From the NCBI RefSeq assembly GCF_001592305.1, contig NZ_BCWR01000013.1:1-64000 (forward strand): a stretch of DNA of 64,000 bases. Direction: 5' to 3'. The notes under the pieces were generated by a model that did no database searches, was not told where the DNA came from, and worked only from the letters and a program-made list of their open reading frames with translations. Positions 55,982 to 64,000 of the stretch are shown here, one piece after another. The stretch is from Hydrogenophaga taeniospiralis CCUG 15921 (lineage in GTDB: Bacteria; Pseudomonadota; Gammaproteobacteria; Burkholderiales; Burkholderiaceae_C). Both the position numbers and the translations under genes were made by a program. The number at the start of each line of letters is the position of its first letter. The first letter of the stretch is position 1.

Positions 55982-56190
55982 GACAGGATTCCTTCTTAAG
56001 TGATGTCCGGTCTCGCAATCAAGACCAGCTGTGAGGTTGATTCACGAAGTGATGGTAATGGCCTCGCGATCAGTGCCAAGGGTTTTCCCTGCAAATATCG
56101 ACTTACATACACCAGATGTCGGTTTTTTGAAACAGTCGATCCCCCAAGACACCAGCACCCTGACATATGGATACTTGTCGTTCCACAAGC

Positions 56191-56222
56191 AAAAAAAACC
56201 CTGCCGCATTCGCGGCAGGGTT
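56191..56222 (-). terminator. Intrinsic terminator of the second porin gene
   Basis: On the minus strand, an 11-bp stem (56222-56212 with 56207-56197) with a 4-base loop is followed by a T-run (56198-56191 are A on the plus strand). It sits 38 bases after the porin stop. Confidence 0.92.
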
Positions 56223-56259
56223 TCCTGTTTGATCGCTTGCTGGCAAAGCCAGCGCGAGA

Positions 56260-57156
56260 TCAGAAGTTGTGGCGCAGACCCAAACCGAGACCGTTGACGT
56301 TCTCTTCGGTCTTGCCCTTGCCATCACGCACAAAAGCCACGTACGTGAAGGTGCGCTTGCTCAGCGGGTACTTCACTTCCACCAGGGTGTTGGTGTCTTT
56401 GGCTTCGGTATCGCGAGCAATGTCGAGCACGATGTTCACAGGACCGGCCTGGACACCGCCACCGATGGAGAAGCCTTTGGAGTCACCAGCGGGGTCCATC
56501 ACCGAACCAGCCAGTTGGAAGGCGCCGAAGTTGTAGTTGGCGCCAATGCCCTTGGAGGCTTCGGTACCGGTGGCCTTGGCATAGGAGAAGCCCACAGCCA
56601 GAGGACCATTCTTGTAGATGGCATTCAGGCTGTTCTTGGCGACGTCGGCGTTGTTGCCCTTGAGCACGTGACCAAAGCTGACGGAGAAGCCACCAAAGTT
56701 GGGGCTGGTGTACATCATCATGGCGTCGTTACGCGAAGGACCAGCGAAACCAAACTGGTTGGCGACCACGGAGTAGTTCGCGGTACCGGTCAGTTCCCAG
56801 GCAGCAACACCGTAGAAGTTGGGGGTCAGGCTGCGGCCCAGACGCAGGTCACCAAAACCGCCAGCCAGGTTCAACCAGGCAGCACGATCGAAGGTGTTGG
56901 CATTGGTTGCACCGGTGGCCAGGTTCACGGCCTGCTCAAAGGTGAAACCGGCCTTCAGGCCACCACCGAGGTCCTCGGTACCCTTGAAGCCCAGGCGACT
57001 GGTGCCGTTGTTCAGGCCACTGCTGGCGCCGACGGCTGCGGAGGAACCGGTCACCTTGGTCAGAGCAACGTCGGCCACGCCGTACAGGGTCACGGAGGAT
57101 TGGGCAAAAGCGCTGGTGGCAGCCAGGGCGGCCAGAGCGATCAAGGTCTTTTTCAT
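56260..57156 (-). CDS. Gram-negative general porin (paralogue)
   Basis: A 298-residue porin with signal peptide MKKTLIALAALAATSAFAQ and mature start SSVTLYGVADVALTKVTG. LGFKGTEDLGGGLKAGFTFE matches the first porin. The C-terminal residue is Phe (RHNF). The ATG at 57156 is chosen for the signal peptide; AGAAAT-rich leader precedes it, and the longer reading to 57279 is not supported. Loop sequences differ strongly from the neighbour, so the two probably differ in pore selectivity. Its own terminator separates it from the downstream porin, implying independent control. Confidence 0.93.
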   Translation of the reverse strand: MKKTLIALAALAATSAFAQSSVTLYGVADVALTKVTGSSAAVGASSGLNNGTSRLGFKGTEDLGGGLKAGFTFEQAVNLATGATNANTFDRAAWLNLAGGFGDLRLGRSLTPNFYGVAAWELTGTANYSVVANQFGFAGPSRNDAMMMYTSPNFGGFSVSFGHVLKGNNADVAKNSLNAIYKNGPLAVGFSYAKATGTEASKGIGANYNFGAFQLAGSVMDPAGDSKGFSIGGGVQAGPVNIVLDIARDTEAKDTNTLVEVKYPLSKRTFTYVAFVRDGKGKTEENVNGLGLGLRHNF

Positions 57157-57510
57157 TGAAGATTTCTCCAAGGGTTGAATGTGAGGCTGCGGGTCTTGTC
57201 TGCCCGAGCCAACCTCCGTTCTGGAAGCTGTAGCCATTGCACCAGAATGCACCGGCGGCCGCCACGCCATGAGCCGCATTCGTGGGTAAACCCTGAGTCA
57301 TCCCACCCCGTTTTGTTGCTCACGAACGACACTCCGGGACGCATCAAGATGAGCAGCGCCTGCAGCTGCATGCCCTCCTCCGCTGCTGGCGCTTTCTCGA
57401 GCGAAAGGCATCTTGAAGTGCCGCGGTGGCAATCCCCGTGTCGACCCGGTATCCCAACACGCCAGACGGCATACTCATGCGCACTTGATTCAAGAACGGA
57501 ACCTCTCACC
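57157..57510. other. Intergenic region between porin and coq7
   Basis: This 354-base divergent gap should hold promoters for the porin (minus) and coq7 (plus). Apart from short GC-rich palindromes (for example CTGCAGCTGCA near 57360) I see no gene, strong operator or terminator here. Confidence 0.5.
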
Positions 57511-58164
57511 ATGCCCATGGATGCCATGCTGATCGCCGCCGACTCGGCCCTGCGCACGTTGTTCGTCGCGCCCAGGGCATCGCGGGACTGCCCGCTACTG
57601 CCGCAAGCAGGTGGCGAGGTTCATCTGAGTGACGCCGAACGCGTGCAATCCGGCGCCTTGATGCGTGTGAACCATATGGGCGAGGTCTGTGCCCAGGCGC
57701 TGTACACCGCTCAGGCGCTCGCTGCCCGCAGCGCCAATGCAGGACGGCAACCCGATCACGCCTTGGCAGCGCAACTGGAGGCAGCGGGCCGGGAAGAAAC
57801 CGACCATCTGGCCTGGACCAGAACCCGGCTGGACGAGTTGGGCGCGCGGCCGTCGTTGCTGAATCCGCTGTGGTACACGGGGGCTTTCGGCCTGGGCCTG
57901 CTGGCGGGGCGTTTCGGGCCTGGCGTCAGCCTGGGTTTCGTGGTGGAAACCGAGCGCCAGGTAGAAGCCCACCTGGCCAGTCACATGGAGCGGCTGCCGG
58001 CCCAGGACCAAGCCTCGCGCGCCATCGTGGCGCAGATGAAAGAGGATGAGGCCCGCCACGCCCGGCAGGCCCAACACGCGGGCGCGTCCGAACTGCCCAT
58101 GCCGGTCAAGAGCCTGATGAAACTGGCGGCGAAGGTCATGACCACCGTGGCGCATCGGATCTGA
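57511..58164 (+). CDS. coq7: Demethoxyubiquinone hydroxylase Coq7
   Basis: A 217-residue di-iron hydroxylase of the Coq7/UbiF-replacing type common in beta-proteobacteria. Metal-ligand motifs are [12 protein letters not shown] (Glu), REETDHLAW (ExxH), [13 protein letters not shown] (Glu) and [10 protein letters not shown] (ExxH). It hydroxylates 2-polyprenyl-3-methyl-6-methoxybenzoquinol in ubiquinone synthesis at the membrane. The ATG at 57511 is preferred; frames run open far upstream without homology. It converges with an OsmC-family gene. Confidence 0.92.
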   Translation: MPMDAMLIAADSALRTLFVAPRASRDCPLLPQAGGEVHLSDAERVQSGALMRVNHMGEVCAQALYTAQALAARSANAGRQPDHALAAQLEAAGREETDHLAWTRTRLDELGARPSLLNPLWYTGAFGLGLLAGRFGPGVSLGFVVETERQVEAHLASHMERLPAQDQASRAIVAQMKEDEARHARQAQHAGASELPMPVKSLMKLAAKVMTTVAHRI

Positions 58165-58186
58165 CGCGCCGCGGCACCCCACCCGA

Positions 58187-58636
58187 TCAGGCCTCCAGCA
58201 CCTCGAAACCTGTGGTGATCTCGGCCGTTTTGCCGAGCATGATGCTGGCCGAGCAGTACTTGTCGTGACTCATGGCAATGGCGCGCTCCACCGCCGCGGG
58301 CGGGATGGCCTTGCCGGTCACCGTGAAGTGCATGTGAATCCTGGTGAACACCTTGGGATCAGTTTCAGCGCGCTCCGTGGTGAGCTTGACGCTGCAGCCG
58401 CGGACATCGTGGCGTCCGCGTTTGAGGATCAGCACCACGTCGTAGGCGGTGCACCCTCCTGTGCCGGCCAGCACGGTTTCCATCGGGCGCGGCGCCAGAT
58501 TGGCGCCACCGTTTTCCGGTTTGGCTGCGTCCGGGGCGCCATCCATGGCCAGAACGTGGCCGCTCCCGGTTTCAGCGACAAAGCCCATGTGGGAGCGGGT
58601 GCCGGCCGCGCCGGTCCAGGTGACAGTGCATTCCAT
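58187..58636 (-). CDS. OsmC-family protein, YhfA-like
   Basis: A 149-residue OsmC/Ohr-fold protein. The two conserved cysteines are present in LAGTGGCTAYDVV (about residue 62) and SHDKYCSASIML (about residue 128). The spacing and the YCSAS context fit the YhfA-like subgroup of uncertain physiological role, not the Ohr or OsmC peroxidases proper, although thiol peroxidase activity is possible. It is 22 bases from the converging coq7 stop. Confidence 0.88.
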   Translation of the reverse strand: MECTVTWTGAAGTRSHMGFVAETGSGHVLAMDGAPDAAKPENGGANLAPRPMETVLAGTGGCTAYDVVLILKRGRHDVRGCSVKLTTERAETDPKVFTRIHMHFTVTGKAIPPAAVERAIAMSHDKYCSASIMLGKTAEITTGFEVLEA

Positions 58637-58704
58637 AGGGGGTCCTGGCGTGACAAAAATGACGAAGTTCGGGGAGACTCTCTAAAAAAACAAAGCAAAA
58701 CCCC

Positions 58705-58742
58705 CGCTGCCATGTTGCGCCGCAGCATGGCAGCGCTATACT
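58705..58742 (+). promoter_or_regulatory. Inverted repeat overlapping a promoter upstream of ilvA
   Basis: A perfect 10-bp inverted repeat CGCTGCCATG (58705-58714) and CATGGCAGCG (58726-58735) with an 11-base centre spans TTGCGC (58715-58720). After a 16-base spacer comes TATACT (58737-58742). The overlap of palindrome and -35 suggests an operator. On the minus strand the palindrome is followed by T-rich sequence, so it could instead be a terminator, but no minus-strand gene would need one there. Confidence 0.6.
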
Positions 58743-58748
58743 GGCGCC

Positions 58749-58826
58749 ATTGTATTTAAGGTTGTCTCCTCTACCCTCCACGGGTGGATTTAAGCCCGGA
58801 CCGGTTCGCCAGTCCGGGTTTTTTTT
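58749..58826 (+). ncRNA. Possible small RNA or ilvA attenuator leader ending in a terminator
   Basis: From the predicted start near 58749 a roughly 78-base transcript would end at a strong intrinsic terminator: CCCGGAC (58795-58801), a 10-base loop, GTCCGGG (58812-58818) and eight T (58819-58826). The terminator lies in front of ilvA on the same strand, so the unit is either a stand-alone small RNA or a transcription-attenuation leader. No obvious leader peptide with repeated Ile, Thr or Val codons is seen. Confidence 0.5.
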
Positions 58827-58868
58827 GCCCGAATGGCGGCTCGATATGATGACGGCCGAGGAACCCCC

Positions 58869-60494
58869 ATGCCCGCCCGCCCACAAAAACCCGCCCCGAG
58901 CCCAGTTTTGCCCAGTCCATCCCCCGTCACCACGCTCGGGCCGGCCGACTACCTGAAGAAGATCCTGACCGCCCGGGTCTACGACGTGGCCGTGGAATCG
59001 GCCCTTGAACCCGCGAAGAATCTGAGTCGCCGCCTGCACAACACGGTGCTGCTCAAGCGGGAAGACCAGCAGCCGGTGTTCAGTTTCAAGCTGCGCGGGG
59101 CGTACAACAAGATGGCCCACCTGTCGGAGGATCAGCTCCAGAAAGGCGTGATCTGTGCCTCGGCCGGCAACCATGCCCAGGGCGTGGCGCTGGGCGCACA
59201 CAAGCTCGGCACCCGGGCCGTCATCGTCATGCCCACCACCACGCCCCAGGTCAAGGTGGACGCGGTGCGCGCACTGGGCGGTGAGGTCGTGTTGCACGGC
59301 GACAGCTACTCCGACGCCTACACCCATTCGTTGGCGCTGCAAAAGAAGCAGGGGCTCACTTTCGTGCATCCTTTTGACGATCCGGACGTGATCGCGGGAC
59401 AGGGCACGATTGCGATGGAGATCCTGCGCCAGCTGCAGAGCCTGGGTTCGGACCATCTGGACGCCGTGTTCGTCGCCATTGGTGGTGGCGGCCTGATTTC
59501 CGGCGTGGCCAACTACATCAAGGCGGTGCGCCCTGAGATCAAGGTGATCGGGGTGCAGACCATCGATTCGGACGCGATGCTGCAGTCGGTGAACGCGGGT
59601 GGGCGCGTGACGCTGCAGGATGTGGGTCTGTTCGCCGACGGCACGGCGGTCAAGCTGGTGGGCGAAGAAACCTTCCGGATCGCCAGCGGACTGGTGGACG
59701 AGTTCGTGGTGGTGGACACCGACGCGGTGTGCGCCGCCATCAAGGACATCTTTGTCGACACGCGCAGCATCGTTGAACCCTCGGGGGCGCTGGCGGTGGC
59801 CGCCATCAAGCAGTACGTGTCCACGCACAAGACGAAAGGCGAAACCTACGCCGCCATCCTGTGTGGCGCCAACATGAACTTCGACCGGCTGCGTTTCGTG
59901 GCCGAGCGGGCCGAGGTGGGCGAAGAACGCGAAGCGCTGCTGGCCGTGACCATCCCCGAGGAACGCGGCAGCTTCCGGCGCTTCTGCGAACTGATCGGCG
60001 ACCTGCCGGCGTTCGGCGGCAGCAAGGGCGCACGCAACGTGACCGAGTTCAACTACCGCATTCACGACGACCGGCTGGCGCACGTGTTCGTGGGCCTGAC
60101 CACCCAGGGCAAAGGCGAGTCCGGAAAAATCGCCCAGACACTGGGCAAACACGGCTTCGAGACGCTGGATCTCACCCACGACGACCTGGCCAAGGAACAC
60201 ATCCGCCACATGGTGGGCGGGCATTCTCCGCTGGCACAGGACGAGCGGCTGTTGCGCTTCGTGTTTCCCGAGCGCCCGGGGGCCCTGCTGAAGTTCCTGA
60301 GCCTGATGCGTCCGGGCTGGAACATCAGCCTGTTCCATTACCGCAACCAGGGCGCCGACTACGGCCGCATCCTGGTGGGTCTGCAGGTCCCGGCCAAGGA
60401 CGACAAGGCCTTTGCCAAGTTCCTGGAGACACTGGGCTATCCGTATGTGGAAGAAACCCAGAATCCGGTGTACCGTCTGTTCCTCAAGAGCTGA
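58869..60494 (+). CDS. ilvA: Threonine ammonia-lyase, biosynthetic (IlvA)
   Basis: A 541-residue fold type II PLP enzyme with two C-terminal ACT-like regulatory domains. PLP lysine is in VFSFKLRGAYNK (about residue 75), the substrate loop is SAGNHAQGVALGA and the phosphate-binding glycines are IGGGGLISG. The ACT-like part (about residues 355-541) has LRFVFPERPGALLKFL. It converts threonine to 2-oxobutanoate, the first step to isoleucine, and the ACT domains imply isoleucine feedback. GAGGAA lies 5 bases before the ATG at 58869; readings from 58833 or 58846 are possible. Confidence 0.94.
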   Translation: MPARPQKPAPSPVLPSPSPVTTLGPADYLKKILTARVYDVAVESALEPAKNLSRRLHNTVLLKREDQQPVFSFKLRGAYNKMAHLSEDQLQKGVICASAGNHAQGVALGAHKLGTRAVIVMPTTTPQVKVDAVRALGGEVVLHGDSYSDAYTHSLALQKKQGLTFVHPFDDPDVIAGQGTIAMEILRQLQSLGSDHLDAVFVAIGGGGLISGVANYIKAVRPEIKVIGVQTIDSDAMLQSVNAGGRVTLQDVGLFADGTAVKLVGEETFRIASGLVDEFVVVDTDAVCAAIKDIFVDTRSIVEPSGALAVAAIKQYVSTHKTKGETYAAILCGANMNFDRLRFVAERAEVGEEREALLAVTIPEERGSFRRFCELIGDLPAFGGSKGARNVTEFNYRIHDDRLAHVFVGLTTQGKGESGKIAQTLGKHGFETLDLTHDDLAKEHIRHMVGGHSPLAQDERLLRFVFPERPGALLKFLSLMRPGWNISLFHYRNQGADYGRILVGLQVPAKDDKAFAKFLETLGYPYVEETQNPVYRLFLKS

Positions 60495-60515
60495 CCCCCA
60501 CGAGTCCAAGTACCC

Positions 60516-61613
60516 ATGAACACCGCGACCCTTCCCGTCCCAGAGGATGTGAGCCCCCGGGAAGAGATTCATGGCTTGCGGCTCCCCCCGATCTCGCCCA
60601 CCGCCGACGCCGGGCTGGAGGTCGAACTGCGCGGGCGTCTCTCAAGAAAAGAACTGCCCGAGCATGCCCTGGGTCGCATCGAGGCCCTGGCGCTGCAACT
60701 GGCACGCATACAGCATGCCGATCCGACGCAGTTCGACCCACTCGCTTTTCTGGCCCCCCAGATCCTCGTGTTCGCGGGGGACCACGGCATTGCCGATGAG
60801 GGGGTTTCCGTGTTCCCCCAGGACACGACCCGCCTGCGCGTGCTGCAGATGCTGCAGGGCACCGCGGTGGTGAACAGCCTGGCGCAACTGCACGGTTTCA
60901 ACCTGACGGTGGTGGATGCCGGCCTGGCATCCCACATCAACCTGCCCAGCGATACCGTGCCCAGCGCCACCCTGCTGCCGCGCAAGATCGGCTACGGCAC
61001 GCGCAATATGGTGCTGAGTCCCGCGATGTCGATCACCCAGGCCGTGGCCGCCATGCACGCGGGCATGGATGTGGTGCGCCACCTGCCGGGCAACCTCCTG
61101 GCACTGGGCGACGTCGGTGTGGCGGCCACGTCCTGCGCGGCGCTGATGCTGTCCCGGCTGTGCGGCGTGCCGCTGGCCGACGCCTGCGGACGCGGCAGTG
61201 GGCTGGACGAAACCCAATTGAAACACAAGCTGCAGAAGCTCTTCGCCGCCGCCAGCCGGCACCGCAAGGCCACCGCGCCGCTGGAAGTGCTGGCGGCCAT
61301 GGGTGGCTTCGAGATCGCGATGCTGACGGGTGCGATGCTGCAAGCCGCCAGCGAGCGGCGGGTGGTGCTGGTGGACGGTTTCGTGGCCAGTGCGGCGGCC
61401 CTGGTCGCCCGCGCCCTGGTACCGGCCTGCGCGGACTACCTGGTTTTTGCCCACCGCTCGGCAGAGCCGGGCCACCGCCTGCTGCTGATCCACCTGCAGG
61501 CACAGCCCCTGCTGGACATGGAACTGCGCATGGGGCAAGGCGTGGGCACCCTGCTCGCGTGGCCGCTGCTGCTGGCGGCGCAACGCTTGCTGGAACCCCA
61601 ACGCGGTCATTGA
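60516..61613 (+). CDS. CobT-family (nicotinate-nucleotide--dimethylbenzimidazole phosphoribosyltransferase) homologue, probably divergent
   Basis: A 365-residue CobT-fold protein: VFAGDHGIADEGVSVFPQD, LTVVDAGL and HRSAEPGHRLLLIHL follow CobT closely. The two catalytic glutamates do not. The usual GEMGIGNT reads GDVGVAAT (about residue 200), and the usual RLGEGTGA reads RMGQGVGT (about residue 340), so Glu is replaced by Asp and Gln. True CobT makes alpha-ribazole phosphate for the cobalamin lower ligand. This protein may have altered specificity or be a pseudoenzyme. No other cobalamin gene is in the window. It starts 21 bases after ilvA and may be cotranscribed. Confidence 0.75.
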   Translation: MNTATLPVPEDVSPREEIHGLRLPPISPTADAGLEVELRGRLSRKELPEHALGRIEALALQLARIQHADPTQFDPLAFLAPQILVFAGDHGIADEGVSVFPQDTTRLRVLQMLQGTAVVNSLAQLHGFNLTVVDAGLASHINLPSDTVPSATLLPRKIGYGTRNMVLSPAMSITQAVAAMHAGMDVVRHLPGNLLALGDVGVAATSCAALMLSRLCGVPLADACGRGSGLDETQLKHKLQKLFAAASRHRKATAPLEVLAAMGGFEIAMLTGAMLQAASERRVVLVDGFVASAAALVARALVPACADYLVFAHRSAEPGHRLLLIHLQAQPLLDMELRMGQGVGTLLAWPLLLAAQRLLEPQRGH

Positions 61614-61619
61614 CCGCCC

Positions 61620-62261
61620 TCAGTCCCTCAACCACCGCCGGTGGCCAGCCAGACGGGCCGCATCGTCCCAGCCACGACACTGGCGGGACAGCGCGGGCCA
61701 GATGCGCAGCAGCAACTCGCTCTCGGCCAGGGCGTCGGCGGCGGCCTGGTGGCGTTGCGCGCACTCAATGCCGAAATGCTGGAGCCAGTCATCGAGTGAA
61801 CGGGCCGGTACGCCGCCCTGCGTCAGAGCACAGAGAGACTCCAGGTCCAGCCAGGGGTTGGTCAGCCGGCGGCCCAGGTGCTGCTGGCAATGACGCCCAA
61901 TCAGGCCTTCATCGAACCCGCTGCGAAACGCCAGCAAGGGGGACGACTGCACGAAGTCGGCCAAGGCCTGCAGCGCCGCCGCGGGCTCCAGCCCGGCACG
62001 CTGGCGTTGTTCGCCCACGCCGTGCAGCAGCTGCACTTCGAAACTGTCGCCGAGGGTAATGTCCAGGCGCCCCCGCGCCCAGTCCACCCGCAGGGCGACC
62101 GCGGCGATCGCCAGCAAGCTGTCCCGGGAGACGTCCAGCCCGCTGGTTTCCACATCGAGCACCACCCAGCGCTCCAGCTCGGGGCGCCCGGCCGCGCCCG
62201 CACGGTGCCCGGACAGGAGGCGCCGCCACCACGCATGGACCCGCTGCGGCAGAGCGCTCAT
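61620..62261 (-). CDS. DEDDh-type exonuclease (DNA polymerase III epsilon-like)
   Basis: A 213-residue 3'-5' exonuclease-fold protein. Acidic residues are in VVLDVETSGLD (ExoI), LAFRSGFDEGLIGRH (ExoII region) and HQAAADAL (ExoIII with His). It lacks polymerase-binding features that would make it DnaQ itself. The pairing with an upstream CBS/DUF294 nucleotidyltransferase gene is widespread in proteobacteria, suggesting a joint but uncharacterised role. The ATG at 62261 overlaps the upstream stop (ATGA); the long open frame to 63638 is a shadow of that gene. Confidence 0.85.
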   Translation of the reverse strand: MSALPQRVHAWWRRLLSGHRAGAAGRPELERWVVLDVETSGLDVSRDSLLAIAAVALRVDWARGRLDITLGDSFEVQLLHGVGEQRQRAGLEPAAALQALADFVQSSPLLAFRSGFDEGLIGRHCQQHLGRRLTNPWLDLESLCALTQGGVPARSLDDWLQHFGIECAQRHQAAADALAESELLLRIWPALSRQCRGWDDAARLAGHRRWLRD

Positions 62262-64000
62262 CGTTCGTAGTCGAGCTTCACCCGCTGCTGCAGGGTGCGC
62301 GCCACGCGCAGCGTCTCCTTGAGGATGCGGCGGTCGATGTCGTTGAGTCCGCCCACGGCGATGCGGTTGGCGCTGTCGCCCACGGTGGTGCCATCGAGCT
62401 GGGCGCGCAGCCGCAGCATCTGCAGGAACTCGAACCCGCCGACCCAGGCCTGGTGCTCGTGCGGAGGCACACCCAGCAGGGGCCCCAGTGCCTCGAAGCG
62501 TTCGCGCGTGCCAGTGGCCGGGACACCGCGGGCCAGCGCGTACAGGCGCGCCACGTCCACGAAGATCGCCGTGCCCTGCAGCTTGAGGTCGAGCGTGGCC
62601 ACGCCGTCCACCGGGGTGGTGTCGATCTGGCCCAGCCAGTTCAGCGGCGCGCCATGCGCCAGGCCATTGACCGCGAGCTGGCGCAGGAAACGCGGGTTGG
62701 CCGCGGCGCGCCGGGTGACGAATTCGCGCAAGTCGGCGGCCAGCGCCGGCCGGCCCGCGAGGGCACGGAAGTCGAAATAGATGCTGGCGTTGAGCAGGTC
62801 GTTGGGGGAGCCCTGGTCGATCCACTGGGCAAACCGCTGCCGCCATTCGCTCTCGGTGAGACAGCAGTCCGGGTTGCTGGCCATGATGTTGCCCCGGCAC
62901 AGCGGGTAGCCGCAGGCGTCCAGCGCTTCGTTCACCTCGCGGGCAAAGGCCAGCAGGCGCGCCTTGTCGTGGGGTGGTCCATCGGCCGGGTCGGCGAGGA
63001 TGAGGGCGTTGTCCTGGTCGGTGGCGATGGTCTGTTCGCCGCGCCCCTCGGAGCCCAGCGCGACCCAGCAGAACCGCTGCGGATCGAGCCCGTGCTCCGC
63101 CGCCTTGATCTCCAGCAGGCGGGCGGTCAACACGTCGTTGAGGTGGCTGATGAGCGCGGTGAGCTGCTTGGCCTGCACGCCCTGCCCGAGCAGGCTGCGG
63201 GCGAAACGCCGGATGTCGTGCGCCACCAGCTTGAGCGTGGGCACGTCGGCCGCGTTGCGGATACTGCCGCTGACGTGCTTGAGGCTCAGGCGCTGCAGGG
63301 CAAACAGGTCGCGCTCGGAGACGATGCCCACGGCACGCCCCTCGCGGGTGATGGGCACATGGCGGATGCCGTGCTGGGACATGAGCAGGGCCGCGTCCTG
63401 CGCGGTGTGCGCGGTGGTGAGGCTGTGCACCGGCTGCACCATGACCTGCGCGATGGGCGTGGCCATGGGCAGTTGCGCCAGGGCCACGCGGCCGAGGATG
63501 TCGTACCGGGTCAGGATGCCCACCGGCTCGCCGGCGGGGTTGACCACCAGCATGGAGCCGATGCGCAGGCGGTGCATCTGCGACAGCACGTCCTGCAGCG
63601 GCGTGTCGGGTGAGCAGGTCACGGGCGCCTTGTGGCACAGCTGGGCCAGCGGGGTCTCCAGCGACTGTTCGGCCAGCGCCTGCGAGGCATAGACCACCTG
63701 CAGGGCGGCACGCGACAGGTCCAGAAACTTCAGGATGCGGCGGTTGAGGAAGTCGCCGAACACCGGGCTGGTTTCGGCGAGCGCCTGCATCTCGTCAGCG
63801 GGCAGGCCCAGCACGAACGTGTCCTCGGTGGCGCTGTAGGTGGTGGTGGGCGCACGCCGGGCCAGCACGGCGCTGATGGGAAACAGGTCACCGGCCTCGT
63901 ACTGGAAGGCGCCACCGGCCACGTCCGACAGACCGCGCTTGCCGGTGATGGCCCCGCGGCGGATGAAGAACAGCTCGCGCACCGGCCCGTCCTCCGGACG
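62258..64000 (-). CDS. cNMP-binding/CBS/DUF294 nucleotidyltransferase-like signalling protein (partial, 5' end outside window)
   Basis: The 580 codons in the window lack a start and continue past the right edge. The visible part begins inside a cyclic-nucleotide-binding jelly roll (to about codon 80). Two CBS domains follow (about 110-235; IGSMLVVNPAGEPVGILTRYD and IRHVPITREGRAVGIVSERD). Next comes a DUF294 nucleotidyltransferase core with GSEGRGEQTIATDQDNALI and a C-terminal substrate-binding region. Architecture suggests sensing of adenine nucleotides with transfer of a nucleotide to an unknown target. It overlaps the exonuclease gene by 4 bases. Confidence 0.87.
   Translation of the reverse strand, partial: RPEDGPVRELFFIRRGAITGKRGLSDVAGGAFQYEAGDLFPISAVLARRAPTTTYSATEDTFVLGLPADEMQALAETSPVFGDFLNRRILKFLDLSRAALQVVYASQALAEQSLETPLAQLCHKAPVTCSPDTPLQDVLSQMHRLRIGSMLVVNPAGEPVGILTRYDILGRVALAQLPMATPIAQVMVQPVHSLTTAHTAQDAALLMSQHGIRHVPITREGRAVGIVSERDLFALQRLSLKHVSGSIRNAADVPTLKLVAHDIRRFARSLLGQGVQAKQLTALISHLNDVLTARLLEIKAAEHGLDPQRFCWVALGSEGRGEQTIATDQDNALILADPADGPPHDKARLLAFAREVNEALDACGYPLCRGNIMASNPDCCLTESEWRQRFAQWIDQGSPNDLLNASIYFDFRALAGRPALAADLREFVTRRAAANPRFLRQLAVNGLAHGAPLNWLGQIDTTPVDGVATLDLKLQGTAIFVDVARLYALARGVPATGTRERFEALGPLLGVPPHEHQAWVGGFEFLQMLRLRAQLDGTTVGDSANRIAVGGLNDIDRRILKETLRVARTLQQRVKLDYER

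Noticed and set aside
55073..57156. The two porins as a recent tandem duplication or mobile insertion
   Set aside because: They share only the signal peptide and conserved strands. Loops are diverged, each has its own terminator, and there are no flanking repeats.
58572..60572. A 666-codon antisense frame across ilvA
   Set aside because: It is composition-driven and covers an ilvA gene with all catalytic motifs on the plus strand; the start lacks support.
61620..63638. A single 672-codon protein ending in the exonuclease domain
   Set aside because: Only the last 213 codons are real. Upstream codons are the wrong frame of the CBS/nucleotidyltransferase gene, which has clear motifs, and the ATG at 62261 overlaps that gene's stop in the usual way.

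Overview
The window is high-GC DNA from a beta-proteobacterium. Gene content and order point to Burkholderiales, probably Comamonadaceae (Hydrogenophaga-like). The signs are the crp-ftsK-lolA-rarA and trxB-rpmB-rpmG neighbourhoods, a CIRCE-preceded rpoH, short Gram-negative porins, Coq7, and three copies of a GC-rich intergenic repeat of a kind I associate with Comamonadaceae. Genus-level placement is inference.

Region 1 (1-429) is the start of an exported lectin-like protein running off the left edge, with a 15-copy hexamer repeat. Region 2 (725-17579) is a sugar-catabolism locus: a GbpR-type LysR regulator divergent from a long plus-strand array. The array encodes alpha-ketoglutaric semialdehyde dehydrogenase, two sugar-binding proteins, two complete ABC importers (ChvE-GguAB and YtfQRT-YjfF types), the late steps of non-phosphorylative L-arabinose oxidation (arabonate dehydratase, 2-keto-3-deoxyarabonate dehydratase) and the De Ley-Doudoroff galactonate branch (dgoK, dgoA, dgoD). 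The initial sugar dehydrogenase and lactonase are not here.

Region 3 (17611-33731, all minus strand) is accessory. Read in transcription order it starts with a signal-peptide SpvB/FG-GAP protein, then an Rhs protein with a probable ADP-ribosyltransferase-like C-terminal toxin. A small presumed immunity protein that looks like a lone EF-Tu domain 3 follows. After an AT-rich gap comes a ten-gene compact type II secretion/type IV pilus-like operon: lipoprotein, GspM/PilO-PilP-like protein, cohesin-bearing secretin, three pseudopilins, GspF, GspE, and PilM- and PilN-like proteins. This is the most likely place for an undescribed system.

Region 4 (33901-64000) is mostly housekeeping: rpoH under a perfect CIRCE, a membrane protein with a degenerate GGDEF, a phosphoesterase, lysS, livFGMH (branched-chain amino acid import), rarA, lolA, ftsK, a Crp/Fnr regulator, trxB, rpmBG, a fatty acid desaturase, an RsmB-type methyltransferase, prfC, two porins, coq7, an OsmC protein, ilvA, a CobT-like protein lacking its catalytic glutamates, a DEDDh exonuclease and the 3' part of a CBS/nucleotidyltransferase gene. 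Notable regulatory sequences are an intrinsic terminator directly before lysS and a promoter-terminator unit upstream of ilvA. I saw no tRNA or rRNA genes, insertion sequences or CRISPR arrays. All similarity statements come from reading motifs, not from database searches.
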